From positions 124,001-188,000 of the forward strand of contig BPQB01000070.1 of assembly GCA_019973155.2 (NCBI GenBank): a stretch of 64,000 nt of DNA, read 5' to 3'. The notes under the pieces are model-generated. The model was not told the origin of the DNA, searched no databases, and worked only from the letters and a program-made list of their open reading frames with translations. The position numbers were made by a program, and so were the translations under genes. Origin of the DNA: Phanerochaete sordida (lineage: Eukaryota; Basidiomycota; Agaricomycetes; Polyporales; Phanerochaetaceae). How positions within the stretch are numbered: position 1 is the first letter of the stretch; every line of letters begins with the position of its first letter. Shown here piece after piece: positions 22,251-35,600 of this stretch.

Positions 22251-22571
22251 AGCATGATCGCGTTACGCCTTGGACTCTGGGACTCTGGCTCAGACTGCGG
22301 ATTCACGAGGGTTGGGCACACACGGACAACGCATCGCATATCATCTCTTATACCATTCGCATCGCACGGCACTTATGCTCTGGGCATATGTATCCTGTAG
22401 TCCTCACGTCGATTATTGCACTTATCGCTAGCAGAACCTTGACTCCAATACAATGAATGAATTATGTTCTCAGAGATAACATTCAAACAGGTCGCTGCAC
22501 CAAATATATGATGGCTGGATAAATTGCTGCTAAATCAAGAATTCTCCTGTGCTTGCGCTTCGGAGTGCACT
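22251..22571. other. Intergenic region between convergent genes
   Basis: This 321-bp AT-rich spacer lies between the 3' ends of the phosphatase-like gene and the ZZ-finger gene. No feature is recognised. Confidence 0.6.
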
Positions 22572-25500
22572 TCATACTCGGGGATCGACCTGACCGTTGA
22601 CCATGGCTCCAGAGGTGATTGTCTTGCCCACATCCCCGATATCTGTAGAGTTAAAATGGCCGGATATCAGCGTGAGCAAAGCGTTCATCTTCACGAGCAG
22701 GTCCTCGACACGCTCAGTGCGCTCTTCGACTCGTTGCGTACGTTCTTCGAGCAGCTTGAGTCTATCATCCTCCGACGACCTCGAGCTGCCATCGTCGTCT
22801 TCTACGACCATCGTTGGAGTCTTCTGACAATAGACCATGAGATGCTTCCACTCGTGTCGAGCACCTTCGGCGGGGCGTTTGTCTGCAGTTACCAGCTCAT
22901 CCTGCCAGCCCGTGTTCAAGGTCTCGCGCTCCGTGTCGTCCCGCAGATTGCAGTCATCGCATATGTACGTGTCACCTGTGAAGAGGCGTGAGATCTCGAA
23001 TTGGTTCTCTATCTAGGCACCCCACCTGAACAGTCGATGCAGTACCAGTACGGTGCTTGAACGACCTTCTTACACCGAGCGCAAATACGTTCGTCTATCC
23101 GACGACACAATAATTGGATGAGAATCAGGCGCATTAGAGAGTGTATAGTACTTACCTGCTTCGTCATCTGATTCTTCGTCTCGACCTGCGTGCTGCTCAG
23201 CGCTGTTACTGCTATCGATCGGCGCTGGCGGCTCGGAGACTTCGAGTGAAGCCTCGTCCATATTGCTAGCAATATCTTTCGTGAGAGCACCTGCGTACAT
23301 CAGATTTGAGTGCTCCAGCTCTCGCAGTCCATGGGTCACCCGTGTGACATACCGCTGGGGTCCACATTATCAGGGACCGTGTTGTCGCCGTCATCGCCCC
23401 GCGCGACACGCTCGTTCTCCTCGTTCTCCTGCCCGCCTCGCCCTTCCTGCTCTGAATCATCCTTGCCGCTCGCGCTCTCATCATCACTGTCGGGCTCTCC
23501 CGTGGCCAGTCTTCCCATAGCATCAAGGGTAGTTGTCGTGAATTGCAGTGCTTCATACTCCGCTCCCCCTCGAATTGCGGCCTACGGGTCTGGACCAGTC
23601 TATGAGTGGTGTCATGTAGTACGCCGTACTTTGGGTTCTTGAATTCTTCCCTTGCACAGTTGGTACACAGATCAAAGCTGAAATGGGGCCCCTTGTTCGC
23701 GAAAATCCACTTCAAGCAGTCGAGGCATATGATCCTAGTTCTCCTCAAAGGATATGTGGTGCAGTTGTCACACACGTAGCTGCTCGAAAAGTCAGAGATA
23801 GAGTCGGGATAGATCATCATCCACTGGGGGACGTACTTATGGACAGTTTGGCTTCTCATGAGAAGGTATGCGAGTGATCGATAAAAGCGGATATCGGCCA
23901 CGCTGAACGACAGCTCGAGCTGACGAAGCTCGACCTCTTCATCGTCGGTGAGCTCGGTGAGCTCGGAAAATCCCCACCAGCTTCCTAGCCACTCTCTGTC
24001 CATGGAACGGGTGTACAGGTTGAGGTATCGCCGCCGCCGTTCGCGCCGAGCGGAAAAATACTCCCAACGCGGGAGACGCCCCGCTGCTGCTCTGACGACA
24101 TGCAATACGGCATCTCGGGCATATCGCCACAGAGCCTGAGCCTTCTTGTCATCGGCGTCACCTTGGGGTCTGAAGATGGAGAAAAATTCGGGGTGATGAA
24201 GGCTCAGAGAGAACGAGCAGTGCCGTTCATCTTCTTGCAGAGGAGTCCATACATCCTCGCTGGATCGGCCATGTGTACAGAAACCTGTGATAGAGTCGCC
24301 TTCGTCGTTGATTGTACCGTCGAAGAAGCTTCTGGATGGTATGGCTTCGCTCTCGGGGTCTGGCTGAGAAGCAGGTGCGGCATCTGAGCACTGGGCGACA
24401 ACAGTCCTGAATACGAACCGGGAGCCTTCCCGCCGTCCACGGACTCCGAACTCGCCGCCGACGTAGAAGCCATAACCATCGAAATCGCCATCCTGCAGGG
24501 GCATAGTGACCTCGATGCGATTGATGCGATGGCGGCCATACCAAGCGGTCCCGTGATATAGAACAGACCGCGGGCTCTCCATGCACGTTTCTGCGGGCCC
24601 TGTCGGTTCCAAAAGAGAGTGGACGGCTTGCTGAGCCTCAACTGGCGCGATATCGTAGCAGTGAAAGTCCAGCGCGCCGATAGGTTTATAGCGAAGCGTC
24701 TCCGGGTCAACAGAGACTTCGGTCTCTGCCTCCGCTGCCTCGCCGTCACCCGAGTCGCTGCCGACGCCGCTGATGATAGGCGGCAGCCTATCACCGATGT
24801 AGAACTGTGCGAAGTACTCGGATTGCTTGTAATCGGAGAAGTCGTCCGAGTAATAAATATACTAGCGATCCGTCAGACATAGATGGCCTGCGCGGACAGT
24901 CACGGAATTGCGTACCAGCCCGGATGCAAATTTTTTTATGGTATCCTTGAAAGGGAGATCGTTGACCAAGCAGATGTCTGTCGAACCATGTTAGCAAGAT
25001 GCGTTCATAAAGAGCCTGGCAGTTCGTGCTGCCTTACCCTTCTTTATGGTTTCGATGCGTTGATCGACCGCAGCGAATAGCTGATTGTGTGAGTTGATCA
25101 TATCGGTCAGTTCGCCCTCGTGCAGCTGGACTTTGGCACCAAGCTTGATGATCTCCAAATATCGGGACGCCATGAGGTATAGGATTGGTAGAAGATGCTA
25201 CACGAGCGATGAGCGGATGTTGTTAAAACCAGATGCAATAATGTATCTAGCTTACCTGCTCAAGGCGATCTGAGCCAAGGAGAAGGGCCATTGTGTTCGG
25301 GGCATCTAAGTAATAGCGAATCTTTTCGAGGAAGGACTTCAGCTTTCGCTCCTTCTCGAAGATGTAGTCTTCGAACTGATCAAATCGAGTGAACTCCTCG
25401 GATACTTCACGAGCGATGTCGTAGGCCCCAGCGAGGATTTGGTTTAGCGAAGTGTAGACAGCAGCGTACATGCCCATGAACACGTCCACGAATGCATTGT

Positions 25501-27598
25501 TAGATGGAAGCACCAGCTTCCAGGCCTGGTGAATCTTCCACATGACTTGGTGGATGCGAGCGTAGTAGTGAGCAGTGGACAATGCCTGGCCTGGAGAAGG
25601 ATGAGGGAGTGAAACATCAGGTTCTGAGCAATAGAGGTACGTACCTAGGGTCCAGTATGTCATCCAGTGAGGCACACTGACAATGATACGAATTCTTTGA
25701 TCATGCACAGGCTCGAAATAAATGGCAGCCTTACCTCCAATCTTTTGGCCGTGCGGAAGTAAAATGATTGATCTCGTTCACGGTCACCCATGACGAGTAG
25801 TCCTGATCAAGCATCTCAAGCAGGGGGTGCACCCTGAGCATGCTGATATACTTCAGCGTCCATCCGTCTTCGAGCGAGAACACACGGGCTGTCTTCTCGG
25901 GCTCGGCTTCTTGATCGTGAGACGTGCCACTGTCAGAGCTTCCCCGTCGCTTGTCATGCACAGCCACGGGCACGAGCCCTGCGCTCTCGTTTCCCTCTCG
26001 CAGGGACTCGTAGATCTCCGCGTAGTACTCGCGAAGCGCCTTGACCAGGGGGCGGGATTCGGTGCAGCGCCTCCATCCCTGACCAACGACTTGAGTCACT
26101 GGACGACTTCCTTACATAGGCCAGACATACCATCTCCGTCCACACCTTCCAGACACCCTGTATGTACATATCAGCCACAGGTCATCGAGATTTCAGGCTA
26201 CACACCGGATCCTTGATGCTATCGTGCGGCCCAGCAAGGAGGCGGTCGATGACCCTGTCCCCGTCGCGCTTGACGATATCGCCGATCTCGATCCGTAGCT
26301 TGTCCACGAGCGCGTCGAACTTGGCCGATGACGCCGCGTTCTGCTCGCGCAGCATTTCGTCCAGGCTGCTCTTGAGGTCGCGCTTGATGTCGCCAACGAC
26401 GTCGACCCTGAACGCCGTCTTCTGCGCGTTCTTAGCCTGATCTGACGGCGCGTCACACGACGCGAACCGCTTGACCAGTTCGTCGAGCTTGTCGTCCTTG
26501 GCGCTCCCTGTCTGCTGCTCCTTCGGGAGCGCCGTCCACTGCGCGTACGCCTGCTGCTCGGCGGGGGTACGCAAGTTCTGAAAGAGCTCGAGCAGGTTGT
26601 CGACCTTCGTGTTTAGCGACGACACTTGAAAAGCGGTCTGCTGGACACCGCGGGTGATGACGAGTTGCATGGCGTCGTGCAACTTCTGCTTCAGCCCGTC
26701 GAACGTGTCGACAAAGTCCTTCAGCTTTTGGGCCCACGAAAAGCTTTTCGCCGCTCGAACTATGATGTAGCGTAAGCTAAGCAATTCTGACGAGACAGGC
26801 GAACGCCGAAGGGGGCATGAGTCGTAGGCATGTCCATCTTTCGGCGGGCTGTGCGAGGAGCGGCCACATATTTCCGATGGAAGTTAACTCACCGAAAACA
26901 TGGCGATTCTGGAAAATATCGCATTCGGTTGCACAACGCTTGATGGCAGCTGTTATACCCTCGATGATATACTCCAGATGCTCGGTGATCAAATCGCGAA
27001 TGGTGTTCGGATCTGCGGATAGTGCTTTCTCAAGGCTACGTCCGCGTCAGTTATTTACTGGTAATGAGACAGTGACCGAAGTAGCGCACCAGGTCAGCTC
27101 TTCCATGGTCTCAATCATCGTAACCCTGAGAATAGCGATTTTCTGATCATTTTGCCGGCGCGTGACCTCGAACTGAATGGCGGCGTTGAACACGACGACA
27201 GCAACTAGACCCTCTGGTCAGCGGGAAGAAGTAGTGCATAGCGTTGAGCGTACCTCCGATTGCGGGGTGCAGGTCTTTGATGACATTCAACGCCTTCTGA
27301 ACAATCTCGTAGTGACGTTCCCAGTCTGAGAGACGAGGCTGTATAGTTTGCCACGCCTTTTTGGCCACATCGGAGAGATCTCCCGTAACCTGACTGGACG
27401 ACGGGTCGGATATCTTATCGTATGCGCCGCCTACATTCGACGCACTGTCAACGCTAGCCCAGACGTCGTACGGAGACATCGCTCACCGAACCCATCAAGG
27501 CTCTTCTCTATCTTGGACCTCTTCGAAGTTCCGGTCGTGTCCAACGTCTTTCGAGCGTCTGCAAGCGCCTCGTGGACTGTGGCATGGCCAGTAGCCAT
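22572..27598 (-). CDS. Large EF-hand-like / ZZ-finger coiled-coil protein, full form
   Basis: Member of a large Agaricomycete protein family of unknown function. Start 27598 (M-A-T-G-H-A-T-V-H-E...). In order: an alpha-helical N-terminal part (IQPRLSDWERHYEIVQKAL; KIAILRVTMIETMEEL); a long coiled-coil region (26200-26780); GWRRCTESR with LVKALREYYAEIYE; one EF-hand-like loop D-Q-D-Y-S-S-W-V-T-V-N-E (about 25770-25810) before ARPKDW; helices to about 25150; a central module of about 200 residues with GDFDGYGFYVGGEFGVRG (24000-24620); a first ZZ-like zinc finger (CDNC...CLDC...CTNC...HDTTH, 23600-23780); a second ZZ finger (CARC...CIDC...CDDC, 22930-23100); and a C-terminal heptad coil (RTQRVEERTERVEDLL). 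About 20 short introns are needed. Calcium and zinc binding are inferred from motifs. Confidence 0.7.
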
Positions 27599-28532
27599 GG
27601 TTGAAGAAGTTGTGAAGTATGCAGGGGGTACAGTTCACCGTCACGATGGGAGAGCCGGAAACAAGAGTCGCTGCTGGGAGCTGCGCGCTCTAATCCTCGG
27701 TGCCTATCTTCTGTTTAAGCTTATGTATAGGAGAAGCCTCTCCCAGAACCGCCCTAGCTGAGCTGTCGCATATGCTCCCGTAGGATTCCTCCGGTATCGG
27801 GCAGAAGATCCACTAGCGCTGCAGTGGGTGGCATCACGTACGTATGATGATCATGCGCGGCATAATGTGACATAGAGACATTGTCAGCCTGCTGTTCTTT
27901 ACTCGCCATTTACCACAAGATCCCAACATTGGGATTGGGAATTTGGTGCTAGTACAGTGGGTCCTAGCCGAGCTAAACCGACACAGTCATCTTTACACAA
28001 CGTTCGACAACCAAAGCTGGGAGCTCACCTTCATGATCAATGTTCGGTACTTCTTCGCTTGATTACCCACAAGCCGTACCCCCAGTCCAGAATCGCTAAT
28101 CAGTCTGTCAGGAGTGAATGGCTTGCAAATAGCGAGGGGATTCATGCAGAGCTTGGGTAGAATCAAGGTAGAATACGGACGCCAATTCAAGAATGCCAGT
28201 ACTTGCTGCGCCGAAAAAGCACGTCTGACAGCTCCCGCGTATAGATTTGGGTGTACGAGCCAGACTATGCGGGTATCAGTGACTGAGATTGAGACCTGTT
28301 CTTACTCTGTGAGTTGGAATTCGCGACTGAGCGACAAGTGAGAGACATAAGGCCGCCAAATGATACAAGCCTCTTCGCTGCGCGCGTTGACGGGGCGTCT
28401 ACGAGGGCTGATGGCGGGTCAACCGAACCGATCCGCATGGGGCGCCCACTTGAACCGACGCCGCGATGCTGAAGCGCGCACCAAAGTACTATCCTTCCGT
28501 TCTCCCAAATCCAACGTCTGCTAACTACAGCA
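27599..28532. other. Divergent promoter region
   Basis: The 934 bp between the divergent ZZ-finger and Ctk3 genes have no convincing open frame. The minus-strand frame at 28265-28657 overlaps the Ctk3 first exons and lacks a domain. Confidence 0.5.
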
Positions 28533-29516
28533 ATGGATCCGTTTGAAGTTCGAATGCAGTTTTTGACACTGCTGAGACGATTGAACGCGTACGTCGTCCC
28601 AGACCACGTTATGCAAGAGATTCTGAAGGACTGAATAGCTCTCAGCAGTCCATCCAAAAGGTCGTAGGATATGCTCTCAAATACTTCTCGAAATGCGGAG
28701 AGGATCTATGGGACTGCATAGTCGAGGAGTCGCAGAAGGTGCGTGGTATTGTCCTGAGCGGAGAACCGGTCACTTATGGGCGACACAGGGCTCCATTAAC
28801 AATCGTATCAACATCCTCTATTTCCTCGACTCGTTATGCGAGGCATCGCTCCTTGTCAAGTCGCAACACGGCTCCGTGAGGCAAGAGGGCCACGCCTCTG
28901 CATCCAATTCTCTATACGTGGACTATGTTTCACGGGACCTGGGAAAGATCGTCGAGTCCGTAGTACCAGAAGGGCGACAAGGGCTGCCAAATCTCATGAG
29001 CACAAAGCAGGTGCGTCACAAGACTCTCGTTCTGACTATCCACGATTGACCCCCAACGCGCAGATTCTGGAGAGCTGGCGAAGCAAGCGCGTTGTAGACC
29101 CGCAGACCGTCGACGACGTCATGTCCTTCCTCGAGAGCCGGAAAGCGTCGCTCGAGGAGCCCGCAGACTCGCGCCCAGCGAACCCACTGCCGAAGCAGGA
29201 GATTTTCAAACGCATCGAGGAGGACCGCGAGCGGCACAAGCGGCTGCGCGAGCGGCGCTGGGTGCAGCCGGTCTCGCACCTCCCGCACGCACACCTCCCG
29301 CCGCAGCTCGCGTCGTTCCTGCCGCTCACCGACGACGGCGACGGCGAGGGGGAGCTCACGCTCGACATCGAGTTCGAGAACGACTGGGAGGCGACGAGCG
29401 ACTGGAACGAGGACGACGACGAGGCTGCACAGGAGGAGAATGCACTCTGCTTCCCCGACCTGCCCCCGGAACCACATCCACACGACGACGGCGAGGAGCC
29501 GATGGACTTGTCATGA
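28533..29516 (+). CDS. CTK3: CTD kinase subunit gamma (Ctk3)
   Basis: Regulatory subunit of the CTDK-I complex, which phosphorylates Ser2 of the RNA polymerase II C-terminal domain during elongation. Four exons (28533-28588, 28639-28738, 28789-29010, 29064-29516) give 276 residues. The N-terminal CTD-interacting-like helical domain reads MDPFEVRMQFLTLLRRLNAS, SIQKVVGYALKY, GSINNRINILYFLDSLCE and YVDYVSRDLGKIVE. It continues with LMSTKQILESWRSKRV and the conserved C-terminal EIFKRIEEDRERHKRLRERR-WVQP. The acidic tail (EDDDEAAQEE...MDLS) is longer than in yeast. All junctions keep frame. The catalytic partner Ctk1 is not in this window. Confidence 0.9.
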
Positions 29517-29615
29517 CCTGTATTACTCTCTGCGCGGGAATATGCTACAATGGTATATCGTACTGAGATGTTGTATGCTACATATTGTCAACCAGTGTCC
29601 CCGGGTGACGAGGGC

Positions 29616-32600
29616 CTACTCGTCCCTGCGTCTTTTGAATTTGCCTCGCCCCTCGGCGAAGGTGTTATTTTTGCGTTTGCGGCTGTCCTTCTTCGCGACG
29701 TTCCTTTGTGCTTTCCGCTTCGACGCCATCGCAGGGTTCTTTGCTGCCTGAACTACACGCGCAGTCCTGCGTTCTCGACGTACACCCAGGACGTTCTGCC
29801 TTATGCGACCGTAGGTCTCCGCGAACTTCGTTATGCCGACCTTCGTCTGCACGAGCTCCTGGAGCTCCACTGCCGTTGTCTTCAGCTCATCTGCAAATTG
29901 TGTCAACTAACATGTTCCATGACAAGGAGGTAGATAGCGCTCACCCATGTGCGGATCGCGAATGGTGTCGTCCTCGGCGATACGGTAGAGAGGCGAAAGG
30001 ATATGCGTCAAGAACCTTTCCACCAGGGTCGGCTCCATGAAGGAGACCATCGCAGCGAACCAGCGGAAGACGGACATCGGTTGATGGTACCAGTTGTCCT
30101 ATAGTGATGTAAGCCTTATTAAAGTAACGACACTGATGTCAGACTCACCGGACTCGAAGACTTGTTCCTCCTCGCGATGTGCGCAGAACGGGCCTGGAAA
30201 GACAGTTTGGAGAAAAGCCACGACAACGGATGCTTGGTCGACTCTTCCTCCTCATGCTGCTCCTCTTCCCCTTCGCCGGCTTCGTCTTCAGCCTCCTCCT
30301 CGTCTTCTTCCTTGTCCTCCTCAGCATCCTGGACAGGCAAGGTCGCTTCATACAGGACGAAGCACTTTCCCACGTAGAACAGGTTCTTCACAACCTGCAG
30401 GCTGAGCGCGGCGTCGAGGTGCTCGCTGCGCAGCTGCAGGCAGAGCTTGCGCGCGACCTCCTCCATGCCGCCCAGCGAAAACAGCTCGCTGTCGTCGACG
30501 TCTGTGCGCGGCACGGCCGCCGGCACCGCGGCGAAGAGCACGCCGAGCAGGCGGCAGGCAGCGGTGCGCACCCACGCGTGCGGGAACAGGAGCAACGCGG
30601 CGACGTCGCGCCAGCGGACCTTGTCGAGCGCGGACACGAGCTCGGGGAGCACGCGCAGGAGCTTCGCGAGCGCGTTGAGCGCCTGGTACGGGATCTGCCA
30701 CTCAATGTCGACTTCCATCGCGTCGTCCTCGTCTTCGCCGTCGGCGAGCAGCTTGCACGTCGCGTCCAATATAGCGTTGAGGTCTTCCAGGATTGCGCTA
30801 GCGTACGGCGCGACATCCCCCTGCAGGTGGTCGATGAGGATGCCGTAGATCTGCGACGAGACCCGCGCGAGCTGCGGCTGCGCGCGCTGCGACGCCCAGG
30901 AGTGTACGTGGGCCATGACGACGCGTCGTTGCGCCTCTTCCAGTCGGGAAAAGAGGGTCTTCACCAGTTCTGATGCCATCTCGCGGCACTTCGTAGACTC
31001 GTCGTTGGCTATGACCAAAACAAGGGCTACGAAGAGGAGGTCGGAGTACTCGCGAATGAGCGCAGGGTCGAATTTGGCGAGAACTGCGCTGAGGAGCTCC
31101 ATGACTGACTTGCGGCCGCTCTCGTGGACGTACGACAGGTTCTTGGCGAGGAAGGTCATGTGGTTCCGGAGTCGACCCTTGCCCTGGGGATAGTCGAGCA
31201 AGAACTGAAGGAGGATCGCTCGGCATTGTTCTTGTACGGAAGGCGACTGGCTGGTGACCATGATCTCCGAGACACGATCCATGAGGTCGTAAATCTCGGG
31301 TACAACGAATTTGCGTGCGACAATGGCCTTCAGCATGGTGAATACCGCAGCTTGCCGGGCAGGCTCCTCGAGATCGGGCGAGAGCAGCTCGAGCAGGAAG
31401 ACGAGGTTCTTCTCCTTAATTTGCGCCGCGGGCTGCTCGCGGAGAATGGTCGCCAGTGACTTGAACGCGGTCTGCACGACTTCGGCTTCTGTCGATCCGG
31501 TCTGCCTGACGACTTCGAGGATCTGGCGGATGAAAACGGGGAGGGACTTCGCGATAGACTTCAGTGGGCATCTGACAATGGAGGCAGCAGCCTTCAAGCC
31601 AGACACGACGACCTGCATATGGTTGGAATACAGAGTGTTGCCGATGACGGAAACCATGGGTTCCAGACGGGCGATGATGGCGGGGTCTTGGAAGTCAAAG
31701 CGGCTGCGCCGGTAGGCGGTGTTGAATAGGTCGAGACCGAAGATGACAAACCTACGAAGACATTAGATGTTCGATCATTTAGACTGTGAGAGAGAGGATA
31801 TACCTGAACGAGTTGTTCGCATAGTGGTCCGCCTGCACGGTCAGGTGCTTCTTCATCTCCGTCACCACATCAAGCTTTGTGTTATTCCCACGCGTCGCCT
31901 TCGGAATATGCTTGAGGAACTTCGCGTTCTGGCTGATAAGCGTGTGGCAGAGCACGAGCAAATCCTTCGGCGTGAGATGCTCATTGGCGTTGAGGCCGCC
32001 CGCGACCCGGCGGAGGAGATCTTCGACCTGCTGCATGACCTTGAGGGTCTCTGTCTGCTGGAGAATGTTCCTGACGGGGACGAGGAGGCTGCTGATCCTG
32101 GGCGGGGTGATGAACTTGGCGATGAGAGCAAAGGAGTCGAGACCCTTGGCGGCAGAGCCGCGTACTTCGCGCATCTTGGTCTTGAAGTCCTCGGACTGGA
32201 CGTCCTTGCCCGACTCGCCGAAGATGACCTCCGCGGAGACGTGCGCAACATCATTGACACAGTCGTCCAACGTAGTGAACCTGGCGGCGTGGTCGCCAGA
32301 CGTGACATGGACCAAGAGCGCGTGGGTCACGAACGCCAGGACGTGCAGATGCGGGCCGCGCAATAGGGCTGTCCGGAGCTCGCGTAGGATGAGGGGAAGG
32401 TACGAGGGCCCGAGGATGACCGCGATCTTGCACATGGTCTCCCGCGCGAGATCTCGCGTTTCTTGAGACTTGCTGCGGAAAACCTGGCTGAGCGTCGTCA
32501 CAAGACGGGAAACCTGAGTCTCGCGAGTCGCCAAAGGGAGGTGCATAGCGACCTGAACGATACCAATGGCGATCGGGATGCGGAGACTGTCTTCGGTCTC

Positions 32601-35600
32601 GTCGCGCTTCTCCAGATGCGTGATGAGGCTGGGCAGCAGACGCGAGTTGACAACCTCGGTGATATGTGCCAGTTTCTTGAGGTTCTCCGGTTGCTTTTCT
32701 GGCGCTTCCCCAGCCTCCTCCTCGTCCGCAGCAGCCGCCTCTTCGCCTTCATCGCTGGGGACCACGATGTCCATGGAAAAGTGGAAATTGTCGAGAATAG
32801 CAACTAGGGCACGAACGTACACACGCTCCGACGCGTCCTTGTTGCGCGAGAGGCGTAGGTATTGTTGGATGAGTGCGTAGTATGCGCCCCACTGCAGCTG
32901 CCTCGCCATCTTGCCCGTCGTAATGATCGCCTCCGTGGCGAGAGTGTGGTCCACGGAGCTGGGGTCGACAATGAAGTTGCCGATAAGGGGGACGAAGATA
33001 TCCGCGAGGGTTGTGCTGCGAAGCGCGCCCTCGTTGCAGAACTCCGCGAGACGGCGCAGGGCCCTCGTACGCCTGTGCAGCTGCACGTGGAGGATGTTGT
33101 TGAAGATGTTGGCCTCCTCATCGCCGTTCGCGAGCAGGACGCGCATCTCCTGCAGCGAGGTGAGGCGGTCGCATTTCTTGACCGCATACGAGATGACACC
33201 GAGGATCTCCGCACGGACGAGCTCGTTCTTCGAGCGCAGGCCGTTCTTCAGGCCGGGGTAAAGCGTCTTGCTGAACGTCCACTCGTAGTCGCCGCCGACC
33301 TCCTCGACGCGGTCCAGGAAGCGCTTCATCGCGTGCGAAGCGTTCGAGCGCACCGTCAGCTCCTCCGGGTCCTGGATGAAGTTGAGCATGTTGTACAGGA
33401 TCGGCAGCCATTCCCTCGCAGACAGGTCCGAGTGCCGCCGCTCGTTCAACTCCACAAAGGCCTCGGTACGCCTTCCGAAGTCGGGCTCCTCCATGCGCTT
33501 TGTCGACCACGCGTTGAGCTCGTCCATGAGCTCCGCGAGAGCAGTCAGAGAAGTGTCAATCTCCGCGAACTTGCGGAAGGTGGACACCAGAGCGACGCGA
33601 GCCGGGCGCGAGCGCAGGTTCTGGAAGAGGAAGGAGAGCAGGGCATACGTCTTCGTGTACGTCGCGGTCGCGGTGTCCTTGAGGTCGGCGACGAGGGGCA
33701 AGAGGTTCTTCAGGATGTTGACCATGTCGACTTTGATCTTCTCGGGCACCGCCTTCGTAGGCTTACGGAGGACAGGCGTGAAGAGGTTGAGCAGAAGTGA
33801 CGCCTGCTTCGAGTCCGCCATGAACGGCGCGAGAGACGACAGGATCGTGATCTGCCTGCGGCCGATGTGGTCGGTCATGGACACCGTAGCCTTCGTGCGC
33901 TCCATGAGCAGTGCAAAGTTATCCAGGAGGAGCTCGACATGCGGCTTGAAGACGGCCTGCAGGAAGTCTGGGTCAGCTTCGGAGTGCCCGAGCAAATGCT
34001 CGACGATATCCAACACTCTTGAAACGACGGTCGGCTTGACGTTCGTGGCGACGAGACAGGCGTAGATCTTTGGCAGGGTGCGCTCATCGTAGTCGACCAA
34101 GAAGCGAGCGGTATCCCGCTTGGTAGACCACAGATGGAAGAGCTCCAGGAGAGCAGACGGCGCTTGCGTGTTCTCGACGTCCAAGGCCTCAAGCCGTGGG
34201 GAGATGAACGTCTTGTACGCCTCTTTGACATAAGTGGTGAAGTCAATGGCCACAGGGAGCCGGAAAAAGTCAGCGAAGCGCTTGATGCCAGCCTGGCGCA
34301 CAGTGCGGATCGCACGCGCGGAGCCCTGCCCCTCCTTCTCGTCCTCCTGCTCCTCGTCCGCGACCTGCTCCTCGTCGTTCTCCTGGCCGTCCTCCGCCGG
34401 GGCCGCAGCAAGGCGTCCCTGCGCGTACGCCACGACATCGAGGAGCGTCGCCAGGAGCACCGGCCACCGGTCGACGAGCCGCGTGCCGAGGTTCTTGACG
34501 ACGTCGCCGAGGAGCGTCATGAACCCGACGAGCTGCTTGTCCGCGACGCCCTCCGCGAGCGGCCGCGCCGCGTACTCCGCGCCGTCGCACACCTCGCGGC
34601 CGCGGTTGATCGGTGCGAGCATGAGCGCGACGAGCGTGTGCAGCTCCGCGTCGCGGCACCCGGCGAGCGCGGCCAGGATCGCCGCGCGGCGGTCGCCGCC
34701 GCGCCCGCGCCCGCGGCGCTCGAGCACGACGCCGAAGAGCAGGCGGACGAGCGTGTCGACGACCTCGGGCCGCTCCGCGTCCCTGATGCCCGCGATGTCG
34801 AGCTGCGTGAGCGCGTCGCGCCAGCGCGTGTCGTCGAGCAGCGCGTGCAGCGCGTCCTGGTGCGCGACGAGCGCGGGCGCCTTGTACGTCAAGATGCACG
34901 CGACGGCGAGCTTCTGCAGCTGGCGGTCCGGGTGCGAGAGGAGGACGGTGTACATCGCGCGCAGCTCGTCGGTCGAGCGTAGCGCCTTCGGGTTGGAGAA
35001 CTTCGAGAAAAGCGTGAGCCATGCCGTCAGTTTGTGGCGTGCAAGTTTGGTGGGTGCGTCTGGGGGTGCGAGGGAGAGGAAGTAGGGGATCAGGTCCTTG
35101 TTGTGCTTCTCGGCCAGTGATGAGCATGCGCCAAATGCGTTGAGGAGCTGGAGCTCGTAGCCATTAGGGTCGAAGCGATCATGTACGACTTGTGCCTATG
35201 GATTCATCAGTTATGACGGATATTCTCAAAGGGGCTGCGATTCCTACCTTCACAATCGCAATCTTCGCAGCATATCCTTGAAGCCTTTTCCCCACGCTAG
35301 ATCGCAGCTTGTGCGCGCTGGGATCCCTCCACGAGCGCTCCTGCTCCGAAATGCTGTCCTGGTCACTGTCGTCCACGTCCATCCATCCAGGAGCCGAGTC
35401 CGACAGATGGTTCAACGACGCAGTCTTGAGCTGCTCAAACAGCAGGTTCCACGTGAGGTCCCCAAACCGCTCCGCAATGGTCGCCAGCGCCTCCGCAGCG
35501 GGGTTCCACAGCGGGCGGAGGTTGACCTTGAGCTGCGCTGCACACGGCCGTGAGCGGCCTGACTCTCGCCTGCATGGCGAAACGTCGCGACGCACCTATG